DNA of 64,000 bases from Pseudanabaena frigida (GCA_003242085.1 QBML01000002.1:124001-188000), one strand, 5' to 3'. Positions 52,463-61,586 are shown, counted from the first letter of the stretch. Notes: a model not told the origin generated them from the letters alone. Made by a program: numbers and translations.

Positions 52463-53230
52463 ATGGGTAAGTTCATTAGTTGGCTAAGTGCATTGCTACT
52501 GATCTTCTTAGCAGGATTTGGGCTAACTCAATGGTTAAACTTGCCCTTCGGTAATTTTATTGATTGGGTAATTGGCGCAAGCATTTTTGTATGGTTGATC
52601 GTTATTGTTACTGTCCCTTGGAATGTTTACTTTCAGTCTAAGTCAGTCCTGAATCAAGCCACGCTTTCTCAAGAAAGAGGAATCGTTATTGATGAACAGC
52701 AATTACCCTATGTCCGATCGCTTGTACAGCGATCGCTTGCTTTAGCACTTGGGTTACATTTAATATCGGCGATCGCCTTGTATGTTTTAGCCTCTAGTGG
52801 CGTTGGTACTATTGGTTATGTCGGGGCGATCGCCGCCCTGTTACTGACGATATTGCGTCCTGCGATTAGTGCTTATGAGTATATATCTCAACGCTTACGG
52901 GCAATATCACAACAGATCGATTATCCTCGTGAAGATGTAATGGAGTTGCGCCAAAGGTTTGCCAATTTAGAAGAATCAGTACGACAACTCAACAGTCAAC
53001 TCAGCAATGAAAATCCCTATTCATGGGTCTCGAAATACGAACAGTTTTCTGAAGAAACGCGCAAAGATTTATCGCGCATCAGTGCAAATATTGAAGATTT
53101 AAGAGCTACTAACGAACGCGATCACGATCGCTTGTCGCGAGAATCTCGGCAGGCGATCGCCCAACTTAGCACCGACAGCCAATTTTTAGAACATGTTCGC
53201 GAAATTATTCGGTTCTTTAAAAGTGCTTAA
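52463..53230 (+). CDS. Membrane protein with C-terminal coiled coil
   Basis: ATG at 52463 is preferred over ATG 52454 because GGAG then sits nine bases upstream. The 255 residues have four membrane helices (FISWLSALLLIFLAGFG, WVIGASIFVWLIVIVTVP, LALALGLHLISAIALYVL, GYVGAIAALLLTIL) in the first 130. After about residue 150 comes a long helical part with heptads (VMELRQRFANLEESVRQLN, RKDLSRISANIEDLRATN). No enzymatic motif. Unknown cyanobacterial family. Confidence 0.65.
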   Translation: MGKFISWLSALLLIFLAGFGLTQWLNLPFGNFIDWVIGASIFVWLIVIVTVPWNVYFQSKSVLNQATLSQERGIVIDEQQLPYVRSLVQRSLALALGLHLISAIALYVLASSGVGTIGYVGAIAALLLTILRPAISAYEYISQRLRAISQQIDYPREDVMELRQRFANLEESVRQLNSQLSNENPYSWVSKYEQFSEETRKDLSRISANIEDLRATNERDHDRLSRESRQAIAQLSTDSQFLEHVREIIRFFKSA

Positions 53231-53580
53231 TTATGCTCAGCTACTTAATGCTAAACAAAGTTGTGAAATCAAGATTGACTACAACTTTACTCAGAAAGCT
53301 ATCTCCGCTTGACTATCAAATTCACAGCCCCTTAAAATTTATTGCTAATAATTACAGTCTCTTGAGGTTTCATATACTATAAGAAATTTTTTAAAAGGCT
53401 GACTTTGTAAGCCTTTTAAAAAATTTCTTGGGTTTTAAAAAAGTGCAAGGTGCAGTAATATCAGCAGAATAGCGCATTACTTTACCTTGCAAGTTTGAAG
53501 TGGGTAGATTAGTTTTAAACAATGTCATAATCTTATAAATTCGTTAAGGTTACGACTATTAGCATTCTTTCTAACTAGCA
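53231..53580. other. Intergenic region with repeat copy
   Basis: 350 bases between the coiled-coil membrane protein and the FHA-TPR gene. The middle (53353-53457) is a copy of the dispersed hairpin repeat; I see nothing else that I can name. Confidence 0.45.
53353..53457 (+). repeat. Dispersed hairpin repeat, diverged copy 5
   Basis: CAGTCTCTTGAGG, a variable hairpin AAGAAATTTTTTAAAAGGC and GCCTTTTAAAAAATTTCTT, then TTGGGTTTTAAAAAAGTGCAAGGTGCAGTA. The order is the same as in the other copies but the flank is diverged (GTGCAAGGTGCAGTA instead of GCGCAAAGCGCTGTA). Confidence 0.6.
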
Positions 53581-54732
53581 ATGGTTTGCCCTCCTATGAC
53601 TTATCGACCCATGAATTTACAAGATGCAACCATAGTTGAAGGTAGTCAATTCGATCATTTGCTGATTTTGCAAGATCCCGAAGGTGAACAAAAGATTTTA
53701 TTAGATAGCAAAAGCTATGTGCTAGGGCGAGCTGTAGAAAATGATATTGTCTTGCGATCGCAGTCAGTGTCTCGCGAACATGCAACCCTATCAGGAATTA
53801 CCGTTCCATCACCATTGTTTCAGCTATTTCGGATTAGTGACGGTACGGCTGAAAAAGGGAAAAGTACAAATGGCGTGCTAGTTAATGGTGAAATGCGCGA
53901 TTCTTGGATATTGATGGATGGCGATGAAATTGTATTTAGTAGCAACTCCAAAGCAATCTATCGAGTTTTACCAGAACCTCCATATGCCAATGGCAAAACA
54001 GGGATTTTTTTAGAATGCTTGCAAGATTTAGGCAATAGTAATAGCAAATTAGGAAAATATGCCGAAGCCGAAAAATGCTTCGAACAAATCTTAGCCATCG
54101 CTCAAAAGCAATATGGGGAAACCCATCCCAATGTTGCTAATGTCCTAATTGAATTGGCAATCTTAAATTATTCACAAAATCTTTTTGATAAAACTGAAAA
54201 TTTATTCCTACAAGCAATATCAATCCGCAAAATAGCTCTCGGTGATGAACACCCTGAAGTTGCGATCGCCATGCTGGAACTGGCTGCAATATACAAAACC
54301 CAAGCATTATTTGATAAAGCTGAATCGATGTTTTTACAAGCTTTAGAAATCAAACAGAAGATTTTAGGTAAAGATCATCCAGAAATTGCTGCTAGTTTAG
54401 TGGATTTAGCAGCAATGTACTATTCACAAAAACGCTACCCAGAAGTTAAAAATCTCTACGAGCGATCGCTCAAAATCTATAAACAATCGCTAGACGCTGG
54501 ACACCCAAATATTTTATCAGTCCAGAAAAAACTGGCAAGTCTCCAGAAAAAGCTCAGACCCAAATGGCTATCTTGGAATGTTTTAATTCCCGCTTCTTTT
54601 GTATTGCTTTCGGGAGTGGTTGCATACACATTTTTATCTCCACCAAAGGCGGATATTAATTGTGTCAAGGTATTGCCTGATGGCAGCACGCAATCAATAT
54701 CTGGCGATGAGTGCCGTCAAATTAGTAAATAG
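53581..54732 (+). CDS. FHA-TPR protein with a C-terminal membrane anchor
   Basis: The 383 residues start with an FHA domain (YVLGRAVENDIVLRSQ, VSREHATLSG, STNGVLVNGE), binding phospho-Thr. A set of kinesin-light-chain-like TPR units follows from about 145 (AEAEKCFEQILAIAQKQYG, HPEIAASLVDLAAMYYSQK). Near the end is one membrane helix (VLIPASFVLLSGVVAYTF) and a 25-residue tail with two Cys. No ribosome site is clear and the start could also be ATG at residue 6 or 11. It could read kinase signals at the membrane; this is inference. It is convergent with cobD, with an overlap of 11 bases. Confidence 0.75.
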   Translation: MVCPPMTYRPMNLQDATIVEGSQFDHLLILQDPEGEQKILLDSKSYVLGRAVENDIVLRSQSVSREHATLSGITVPSPLFQLFRISDGTAEKGKSTNGVLVNGEMRDSWILMDGDEIVFSSNSKAIYRVLPEPPYANGKTGIFLECLQDLGNSNSKLGKYAEAEKCFEQILAIAQKQYGETHPNVANVLIELAILNYSQNLFDKTENLFLQAISIRKIALGDEHPEVAIAMLELAAIYKTQALFDKAESMFLQALEIKQKILGKDHPEIAASLVDLAAMYYSQKRYPEVKNLYERSLKIYKQSLDAGHPNILSVQKKLASLQKKLRPKWLSWNVLIPASFVLLSGVVAYTFLSPPKADINCVKVLPDGSTQSISGDECRQISK

Positions 54733-55753
54733 GTGTAAAGCGCTGTACGAAGATCGCTATTGATAAAGTAAGGCTGAGCCAAATTAAAAAGCTAGCTTGA
54801 GTTAGTAGGATAGCTTGTTGAATTTTGGATGGCGCAATCTCATCAATGCGATCGCCTAATAAAGGTTTCTGTTTGACGATGCCCCGATAGTAATTTTCGC
54901 CGCCTAGCTGCACCTGCAAAATCGCTGCATAAACACATTCACTCCATCCTGAATTTGGGCTAGGATCTTTGTGGGCATCACGTTGGCAGAGATTCCAGAC
55001 ATAGATTGGCTTTCCTGAAAGTATTGCCAACGTTATCACCGTCAGACGACATGGTAACCAAGTGAGAATATCGTCAGTTTTGGCACTAAACCAACCCAAA
55101 TCGGTGTATGGAGATTCACGATAGCCCACCATTGAGTCGAGGGTGCTAGCTGCCTTATAGGCGATCGCTAGCGTAACTCCACCATAGGGAAATAATAATG
55201 AGCCAAGCAGAGCATAAAACAACGGAGAGGTGACGGCATCGATCGCATTTTCGGTGACAGTTTCCAGTACGGCACGTAAAATCTCAACTTCCGAGAGATT
55301 ATCTGTATCTCTTCCCACATAACGACTTAACTCTTGTCTAGCATTTTCTATATTGCCAGTCTGTAAGACTGTCAATATAGAAAATGCGGCATCGCGAAGA
55401 CTACGCCCCGCAAAGCAAGCGGCTAGTAAAATGCTAGAAAATGCGATCGCTAAAGCAGGATGAACTTGTGAGGCGGCGATCGCTATTAGCCAGCTTATTA
55501 TTCCACTTCCCAAAATCACGCTGACACCTAAAACAATTCCTAGCATTTTCATTATTAACGGCGAAAAGCGGGGAATGCGAGTATTAACTGGATCTTTAAT
55601 TAGCACTAAATTAGTGAATTGGCTAACTATCCAGCCTATTACCTGTACGGGATGCAGCCAATTTACAGGATCGCCAATTAAGCGATCGATAATTGCTGCT
55701 GAAATCACAATGAGAAAATTGGAATTTAGATAATTTGGAAATAGTTCTAACAC
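54722..55753 (-). CDS. cobD: Adenosylcobinamide-phosphate synthase (CbiB/CobD)
   Basis: The 343 residues show four to five membrane helices and the blocks AAIIDRLIGDPVNWLHPVQVIG, RSLRDAAFSIL, LSRYVGRDTDNLSE, ENAIDAVTSPLFYALLG and VGYRESPYTDLGWFSAK. These are typical of the family that attaches aminopropanol phosphate to cobyric acid. It is divergent to cobQ with only 47 bases between the starts. Its 3' end overlaps the FHA-TPR gene by 11 bases. Confidence 0.93.
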   Translation of the reverse strand: MLELFPNYLNSNFLIVISAAIIDRLIGDPVNWLHPVQVIGWIVSQFTNLVLIKDPVNTRIPRFSPLIMKMLGIVLGVSVILGSGIISWLIAIAASQVHPALAIAFSSILLAACFAGRSLRDAAFSILTVLQTGNIENARQELSRYVGRDTDNLSEVEILRAVLETVTENAIDAVTSPLFYALLGSLLFPYGGVTLAIAYKAASTLDSMVGYRESPYTDLGWFSAKTDDILTWLPCRLTVITLAILSGKPIYVWNLCQRDAHKDPSPNSGWSECVYAAILQVQLGGENYYRGIVKQKPLLGDRIDEIAPSKIQQAILLTQASFLIWLSLTLSIAIFVQRFTPIY

Positions 55754-55757
55754 TGAA

Positions 55758-55798
55758 ATGATAAGTTAATAGGGACAACGCCCCTATTAACTTATCAT
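55758..55798. promoter_or_regulatory. Hairpin filling the cobD-cobQ intergenic gap
   Basis: Arms 55758-55774 and 55782-55798 are exact complements (ATGATAAGTTAATAGGG and partner) with a 7-base loop. They fill almost all of the 47 bases between the two start codons, ending two bases before the cobQ ATG and starting four bases before the cobD ATG. No Shine-Dalgarno sequence is present in either leader; the right place for it would be inside the stem. It may be an operator or a leaderless/structure-controlled start. Confidence 0.6.
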
Positions 55799-55800
55799 CT

Positions 55801-57282
55801 ATGAAAGCAATATCTGTTTTAGGAACTTCATCCAATGCTGGCAAAAGCTGGATGGTTACTGCGTTGGGGGCTTGGCTGAGGCGAAATGGGGTAAAGGTCG
55901 CTCCGTTTAAAGCTCAAAATATGTCAAATAATTCCTATGTGACTCTAGAGGGTGGGGAAATTGGTCGAGCACAGGCAGTACAGGCGATCGCCTGCGGGAT
56001 GCGTCCAATTGTAGAAATGAATCCGATTCTCCTAAAGCCATCGGGCAATGGAACTTCGCAATTAGTCTTGTTAGGAGAAGCGCGTCAACATATTGCGGCA
56101 ATTGATTACTATCAACATATCGAAACCCTTTGGGAGAGTGTACGCGTCACCCTCGAATTTTGGCGCGATCGCTGTGATGTTTTGCTTCTGGAAGGTGCAG
56201 GCAGTCCAGTAGAACTAAATCTCATGCATCGCGATCTCGTAAATTTACGCCCAATCATCCATTTGCAAGGACGTTGGATGCTTGTTGGTGATATTGAGAA
56301 GGGAGGAGTATTTGCTCAGATAATTGGCACAAATCAGCTTCTTCCAGAACCTGCAAAGAATTTAGGATTAGGCTTTATTGTTAACAAATTTCGTGGAGAT
56401 TTAAGGCTATTTAGTGATGCCGAAGCACACTTCCATAAGCACATACCTAATCTTTCCTATTTAGGAGTTCTTCCCTATGCCTCAGATCTACAACCTGAGA
56501 GCGAAGATAGTTTATGTAGCGAAGCAGAAGCTAAAGGACAGGGTGCAAAGATTGCGTGGATTCGATTTCCCCATTTGTCCAATTCCCAAGATAGTCAGCC
56601 TTGGCAATTGGATTTAGGAATCGAAACCGTTTGGGTACAGACAGTTGTCGATCTAGATAATGCGGAGATAATTATTCTTCCTGGCAGTAAAAACACCCTA
56701 AGCGATCTTCTGTGGTTGCGAACTACAGGCTTAGCAGATGCAATTCTCGCAGCACATCAGCGCGGTGTGCCGATAGTTGGAATCTGTGGTGGTTATCAGA
56801 TGTTAGGAAAATTTCTATACGATCGCGAAGGGGTGGCTGGTTCATCAGGGGAAATAGAAGGTTTAGGACTATTACCAATTAGTACAGAATTTATGGCGGC
56901 AAAACAGGTGCGTCAGGTGCAAGCGATTTGGCAAAGGTCACAATCTATTGATAAATGGATGACCTACGAGATCCATATGGGAGTCACTAAATTAACTGAG
57001 GAAAGTGAATCTTCGGAAATTAAATCTTTGCTGAAAGTGCAATGCGATCGCGAATATCGTGATGAAGGAATCCAATGCGATCGGGTATGGGGTAGTTATT
57101 TACACGGTCTGTTTGAATCCGCTCATGTCCGTCAAGCTTTAACTCAATTAGCGAATATTTCCGAACATCAACCTTCTTCGCAGTCTTGGCAAGAGCATCA
57201 ACAAAATCTCTATAACCATATGGCAGATTTAATCGAAGCCCATCTAGACCTCATTCCAATTCGCCGTTATTTAGATATCTAG
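55801..57282 (+). CDS. cobQ: Cobyric acid synthase
   Basis: The 493 residues start MKAISVLGTSSNAGKSWMVT (P-loop-like), then VAPFKAQNMSNNSYVT and GAGSPVELNL. The C-terminal class I amidotransferase has VPIVGICGGYQMLG (Cys) and WGSYLHGLFE (His). CobQ amidates four carboxylates of adenosylcobyrinate diamide using glutamine. Both active sites look intact. It is divergent to cobD and followed by a hairpin. Confidence 0.95.
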   Translation: MKAISVLGTSSNAGKSWMVTALGAWLRRNGVKVAPFKAQNMSNNSYVTLEGGEIGRAQAVQAIACGMRPIVEMNPILLKPSGNGTSQLVLLGEARQHIAAIDYYQHIETLWESVRVTLEFWRDRCDVLLLEGAGSPVELNLMHRDLVNLRPIIHLQGRWMLVGDIEKGGVFAQIIGTNQLLPEPAKNLGLGFIVNKFRGDLRLFSDAEAHFHKHIPNLSYLGVLPYASDLQPESEDSLCSEAEAKGQGAKIAWIRFPHLSNSQDSQPWQLDLGIETVWVQTVVDLDNAEIIILPGSKNTLSDLLWLRTTGLADAILAAHQRGVPIVGICGGYQMLGKFLYDREGVAGSSGEIEGLGLLPISTEFMAAKQVRQVQAIWQRSQSIDKWMTYEIHMGVTKLTEESESSEIKSLLKVQCDREYRDEGIQCDRVWGSYLHGLFESAHVRQALTQLANISEHQPSSQSWQEHQQNLYNHMADLIEAHLDLIPIRRYLDI

Positions 57283-57307
57283 AATGTATTGTGTAACAAC
57301 TAATCAA

Positions 57308-57358
57308 ACACCAAATAAATAGAGGCGGAGCAAAGCTCCGCCTCTATTTATTTGGTGT
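57308..57358 (+). terminator. Hairpin after cobQ
   Basis: Arms 57308-57331 and 57335-57358 are exact complements (ACACCAAATAAATAGAGGC type) with an AAA loop. It lies 26 bases after the cobQ stop. Confidence 0.7.
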
Positions 57359-57407
57359 GTTTATGTTCTAAGTGCTATAAGAGGCTACGATTACGATTGT
57401 GCTCAGC

Positions 57408-57512
57408 TACAGATTGTTTAGGCTTCATATAGTACAAAAAATTTTTTGAAAGTGTTGCTTCGCAACACTTTCAAAAAATTTTTTGGGTTTTGAGAAAGCG
57501 CAAAGCGCTGTA
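57408..57512 (+). repeat. Dispersed hairpin repeat, copy 6
   Basis: TACAGATTGTTTAGGC, a hairpin with GTGTTGC...GCAACAC at the tip (arms AAAAAATTTTTTGAAAGT type), then TTGGGTTTTGAG and AAAGCGCAAAGCGCTGTA. The right flank is identical to that at 52424. Confidence 0.7.
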
Positions 57513-57630
57513 ATGTGAATTGACGGTTGAGCACAATCGAAACCCCAAAATGCAATAGTTAAATTGGTTTCTATGACTTGAAGCATGATATTTTAGCTTG
57601 AGATGCTTACATACTCAGTCCTTAGAAACC

Positions 57631-59370
57631 ATGCTGCTTGAAGTCGAAAACTTGACTGTTCGTTATGGCGACGCAGAGCCTGCGGTCGATCGCGTCACTT
57701 TCCATTTACAAGCAGGTGAAGCGCTTGGGTTAATAGGCGAAAGCGGCTGTGGAAAATCGACGATTGGGCGATCGCTAATCAAGCTATTACCTAAATATGC
57801 CAATATCGAAGGGACGATCTGTGTCGATGGCGAAGCGATCGCCGAGAGAAAAGATGGAACATGGCGCGGCGAGAAAGTAGGCTTAATTTTTCAAGACCCA
57901 ATGACGCGGCTCGATCCATTGATGAGTATCGAAGCACATGGTTTAGAAGTGTTAGCTTCTCATTACCCTAAACTATCGCCCCAGTCTGCAAAACAACGAG
58001 TATATGATGCACTGCGATCGGTTCGCATCGATCCATCACGGGCAAGACAATATCCCCATGAATTTAGTGGCGGAATGCGACAACGTGTGGCGATCGCCCT
58101 TTCGCTACTGCTCAATCCTGTCTTGCTCATAGCCGATGAGCCAACCACTAGCCTCGATATTACCCTTGCTACAGATATTCTCAAAGAGCTAACTGTTCTT
58201 CGTAAAAGCCGCTCGATGGGATTATTGCTAGTCACCCATGACCTCGGTATGGTTGCTGAATATTGCGATCGCATTGCTGTTATGTATAACGGAGCGATCG
58301 TGGAAACTGGCACCGTTGAGGAGATTTTTCATTCCCCACAACATCCCTACACTCAAAGCTTACTAGCTTCTGTTCTCCATTTCAATCCAGAAATATTAAC
58401 CCCTATTGAGGCGCTTCCCGAAGTTCAGAATCCAGAGGCTCAAGAAAACATCTCTGAGAATATGCCAGAGAATATTCAATCAGAGCATCAAGAATCCTCA
58501 GAGCATCAGGAACCTACTGTTGCTGAGCAGGAGAAACTTCCCAAAAAGCCAATGCCAAGAGTCATCCTCTATGTGAGTCAACTCAAAAAACATTATGTCA
58601 CTGGTGGAAATTTACTAACACGATTTGTCGATCCTTCGATTGGATTAGTTAAAGCTGTCGATGGCATTGATTTGGAAATAATTTCAGGTGAAACCTTTGG
58701 CATTATTGGTGAAAGTGGCTCTGGCAAGAGTACAACTGGCAGAGCGATTTTGCAATTAATCAAGCCTGATCGCGGTTCAGTTCGGTTTAATGGTGTAGAG
58801 CTAACTAGACTCAAACAGGAACAGATGCGCCAAATGCGATCGCAAATGCAAATGATTTTTCAGGATCCGCGTGCTTGCTTTAGTCCTTATATGAATGTAT
58901 TTCGTAGCGTTGCCGATCCGCTACTGATTCATAAAATTGTCCCCGATCTAGAATCTGCACGAGACAAAGTATACGCAATTCTCGAAAAGGTCGGACTAAA
59001 TTCGCAACTAGCAGATCGTTATCCTTCAGACTTATCGGGCGGTCAATTACAACGAGTGGCGATCGCTCGCGCTCTGATTACCAATCCTAAATTTATCATT
59101 TGCGATGAGCCAGTAAGTATGCTTGATGCGTCGATTCAGAGTCAAGTTTTACAATTGATGCGCGATCTCAAACAAGAATTTAAACTGACTTACATATTTA
59201 TTACCCATGACTTAGCCGTTGCCCAATTTTTCTGCGATCGCATTGCGGTAATGCGTAGGGGTAAAATTGTAGAGCATGGCAGTACAGAAGCAGTGCTGAC
59301 CAATCCTCAACATGAATATACCAAGGCTTTGATTGCGTCTATTCCACGTATTCCTCACGTCAATAGCTAA
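57631..59370 (+). CDS. Fused double ATPase of a peptide/nickel-type ABC importer
   Basis: ATG at 57631 starts MLLEVENLTVRYGDAEPAVD; a TTG 33 bases upstream is less likely. Two ABC ATPase domains follow. The first has GESGCGKSTIGRSL (Walker A), EFSGGMRQRVAIALSL (signature) and LLIADEPTTSLD (Walker B). The second has GESGSGKSTTGRAIL, DLSGGQLQRVAIARAL and FIICDEPVSMLD. The linker of 60 residues is rich in Glu/Gln/Ser. The layout is that of DppD-DppF fusions of oligopeptide transporters. No permease or binding protein lies nearby, so the substrate is unknown. Confidence 0.92.
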   Translation: MLLEVENLTVRYGDAEPAVDRVTFHLQAGEALGLIGESGCGKSTIGRSLIKLLPKYANIEGTICVDGEAIAERKDGTWRGEKVGLIFQDPMTRLDPLMSIEAHGLEVLASHYPKLSPQSAKQRVYDALRSVRIDPSRARQYPHEFSGGMRQRVAIALSLLLNPVLLIADEPTTSLDITLATDILKELTVLRKSRSMGLLLVTHDLGMVAEYCDRIAVMYNGAIVETGTVEEIFHSPQHPYTQSLLASVLHFNPEILTPIEALPEVQNPEAQENISENMPENIQSEHQESSEHQEPTVAEQEKLPKKPMPRVILYVSQLKKHYVTGGNLLTRFVDPSIGLVKAVDGIDLEIISGETFGIIGESGSGKSTTGRAILQLIKPDRGSVRFNGVELTRLKQEQMRQMRSQMQMIFQDPRACFSPYMNVFRSVADPLLIHKIVPDLESARDKVYAILEKVGLNSQLADRYPSDLSGGQLQRVAIARALITNPKFIICDEPVSMLDASIQSQVLQLMRDLKQEFKLTYIFITHDLAVAQFFCDRIAVMRRGKIVEHGSTEAVLTNPQHEYTKALIASIPRIPHVNS

Positions 59371-59373
59371 AGC

Positions 59374-59424
59374 CCAATAATGATTTGTAAGCTTTGCAGA
59401 GCAAAGCTTACAAATCATTATTGG
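59374..59424. terminator. Perfect 24-bp hairpin between ABC gene and decarboxylase
   Basis: Arms 59374-59397 and 59401-59424 are exact complements (CCAATAATGATTTGTAAGC type) with an AGA loop. It lies four bases after the ABC stop and 28 bases before the decarboxylase start, so it lies in the leader of the decarboxylase as well. Confidence 0.75.
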
Positions 59425-59451
59425 CATATTACTCATTTTAAACCTGCGACA

Positions 59452-60798
59452 ATGCCCGATTTTCACCTAGATTCGCATTTCCTAAATCCCGATCGCTCTA
59501 ACCTCGAAGCTATCCGCAAGTTAGGCTATGCGTTTGTTGACGCAATTGTGGACTCAGTTCTTGATACGCAAAATCAGCCTTTTGTTCAAAATAGCGCTTC
59601 CTTTCAGATCGACATTCCCGAACAGGGAAGTGAGCTTTTGGAATTATTGGCAGAAGTGCGATCGCAGATTTTGCCGAGGACTGTGAATTTTCAGAATCCT
59701 CGTTATATGGGGCATATGGATAGTGTTCCCGCCGCAATTACGATCTGGGCAGATGCATTGATTTCAGCGATTAACAACAACATGCTGAGTTATGAACTAT
59801 CTCCAGTATTTACGCAAATGGAAGTGCAACTAATACAATGGTTCGGCAATCTTTTTGGAATGGGAACAGATTGTTTTGGAACGCTTACCGCAGGCGGCAG
59901 CCTTGCTAATATTTCGGGACTGCTACTAGCTAGAAACTGGAAACAACCTCAGAGCAAAAATTTAGGAAATCATCACAATTTAGTAGCCTTTGTTTCCGAT
60001 GCAGCCCATACTTCGTTTGAGAAAGCAATGAATGTAATTGGTATTGGTAGAGAAAACTTAATTCGTGTACCAACTAACCCTCGAGGTGAAATTATATTAG
60101 ACGAATTAGAATCAGCTATCAAGAACTCAATTAAAAAGGGTAAGCAGCCTTTTTTTGTGGCGGCGATCGCAGGCACGACGGTAACTGGTGCTGTTGATAA
60201 TATTCAGTTGGTGGGTGAAATTGCCAAACGCTACAGTTGTTGGTTTCATATTGATGCTGCCTATGGTGGCGCGGGAATTTTTACACCAAAATTGCAACCT
60301 CTATTTCAAGGCTGTGAACTTGCTGACTCAATGACCTTCAATCCTCAAAAATGGTTATGGGTAGCGCGAACCTGTGCCATGCTCCTCGTCAAAGATAAAA
60401 AGCATCTAGTCGAAGGATTTGATGGAGAGCTTCCTTATATGGACGATCGCACCCTCAACTTTGGCAATCTCAACTTACAAGGAACAAGGCGTACTGATAG
60501 CCTCAAACTATGGATGGCACTGAAAGCGATGGGTATTTCTGGCTGTCGCTACTTAGTAGAGCGATCGCTCGATCTATCCGACAGTCTCAGCCAATGGGTC
60601 GAAGCGTCAACTGAATTAGATCTTGTCTGCGAACCAACCCTAAATATTGTCTGTCTCAAATCCAACGATCCAAAACTCAGTAGTGCAGAATTACGCCAAA
60701 AGTGGATTGATGAAGGCAAGTTGTGGTTGTCCTTGCCGCTCTGGAAAGGCGATCGCATTCTCAAAGCCGTAGTACTACATCCTTACGCAGGTTCATAA
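59452..60798 (+). CDS. Pyridoxal-phosphate-dependent group II decarboxylase
   Basis: ATG at 59452 gives 448 residues; the longer frame from 59380 only reads through the hairpin. The fold-type I domain has PRYMGHMDS, GTLTAGGSLANISGLLLARN (phosphate loop), VSDAAHTSFEKAMNVIG (cofactor-stacking His), WFHIDAAYGGAGIF (Asp binding the pyridine N) and TFNPQKWLW (Schiff-base Lys). Such proteins are glutamate, diaminobutyrate or aromatic-amino-acid decarboxylases. The substrate cannot be fixed from sequence by eye. Confidence 0.88.
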   Translation: MPDFHLDSHFLNPDRSNLEAIRKLGYAFVDAIVDSVLDTQNQPFVQNSASFQIDIPEQGSELLELLAEVRSQILPRTVNFQNPRYMGHMDSVPAAITIWADALISAINNNMLSYELSPVFTQMEVQLIQWFGNLFGMGTDCFGTLTAGGSLANISGLLLARNWKQPQSKNLGNHHNLVAFVSDAAHTSFEKAMNVIGIGRENLIRVPTNPRGEIILDELESAIKNSIKKGKQPFFVAAIAGTTVTGAVDNIQLVGEIAKRYSCWFHIDAAYGGAGIFTPKLQPLFQGCELADSMTFNPQKWLWVARTCAMLLVKDKKHLVEGFDGELPYMDDRTLNFGNLNLQGTRRTDSLKLWMALKAMGISGCRYLVERSLDLSDSLSQWVEASTELDLVCEPTLNIVCLKSNDPKLSSAELRQKWIDEGKLWLSLPLWKGDRILKAVVLHPYAGS

Positions 60799-60891
60799 TA
60801 GAGACAATACTCAGCCCCAATCAAAACCAGATTGATAAAGGCGTTGCGCTTTTCACCATAGTTAGTATTTAGTTGCTCCTATGTCGAAAGC

Positions 60892-60944
60892 TAACCCAAA
60901 TGAATAAAGTCGGCGCTTCGCGCCGACTTTATTCATTTGGGTTA
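60892..60944. terminator. Perfect 25-bp hairpin between decarboxylase and nrdR
   Basis: Arms 60892-60916 and 60920-60944 are exact complements (TAACCCAAATGAATAAAG type) with a TTC loop and a GCGC tip. It lies 90 bases after the decarboxylase. Confidence 0.7.
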
Positions 60945-61100
60945 CATATCCTAAGCTAAACTTACATTGCTATATATAGTGTTCGATCTTTGGCAATGAG
61001 TTAAAAACACTGTTATCGACCACTATAATTTACAGTTAGATCGAGAGAGCAGTTAAAAAACTGCCCGATCTAGAAATCGTCTATAAATTTGAGATATGTC

Positions 61101-61553
61101 ATGCTCTGTCCGTTTTGTCAGCATACCGATAGCCGCGTTTTAGAATCTCGTTCGGCGGAGTCAGGATGTAGTATTAGGCGCAGGCGTGAATGTCTTAGCT
61201 GTCAGCGACGATTTACCACATACGAACGGATCGAATATGTCCCAATTACCGTTTTAAAGCGTGACGGGTTAAGTGAGTCATTCGATCGCTCTAAGCTTTT
61301 GCGCGGGATGATCAGAGCTTGTGAAAAAACTGGAGTAACTCAAGCAAATTTAGATGCAATTATTGACGAAATCGAAGCGCAGTTACAAGTACGCGATCGC
61401 CATCAAGTTACTAGTGTGGAAATAGGCGAAATGGTCTTGCAATATTTGCAAGAGGTGAGTGAAGTCGCCTATGTACGATTTGCCTCAGTATATAGACAAT
61501 TTCGTGGAGTTCGAGATTTTGCTGAAGCATTAAATCACTTCAGCACAAATTAA
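61101..61553 (+). CDS. nrdR: Transcriptional repressor NrdR
   Basis: ATG at 61101 gives [17 protein letters not shown], matching the usual NrdR start; an upstream TTG at 61089 would add four residues. The zinc ribbon has CPFCQ and [12 protein letters not shown], followed by the ATP-cone domain ([34 protein letters not shown]). The 150 residues are standard. NrdR represses ribonucleotide reductase genes in response to dATP/ATP. No nrd gene lies nearby. Confidence 0.95.
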   Translation: MLCPFCQHTDSRVLESRSAESGCSIRRRRECLSCQRRFTTYERIEYVPITVLKRDGLSESFDRSKLLRGMIRACEKTGVTQANLDAIIDEIEAQLQVRDRHQVTSVEIGEMVLQYLQEVSEVAYVRFASVYRQFRGVRDFAEALNHFSTN

Positions 61554-61554
61554 T

Positions 61555-61586
61555 TTAATACTTTTTATACCAATAAAAAGTATTAA
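61555..61586 (+). terminator. AT-rich hairpin after nrdR
   Basis: AATACTTTTTAT and ATAAAAAGTATT pair perfectly over a four-base loop, two bases after the nrdR stop. The stem has no G/C core, so it may be a weak terminator. Confidence 0.5.

Noticed and set aside
55754-55800. Cobalamin riboswitch before cobQ or cobD
   Set aside because: The 47-base gap is too short and has only a single hairpin; no B12-box is present.
59380-59451. Extended N-terminus of the decarboxylase
   Set aside because: It reads through a perfect hairpin; homology-like sequence starts after ATG 59452.
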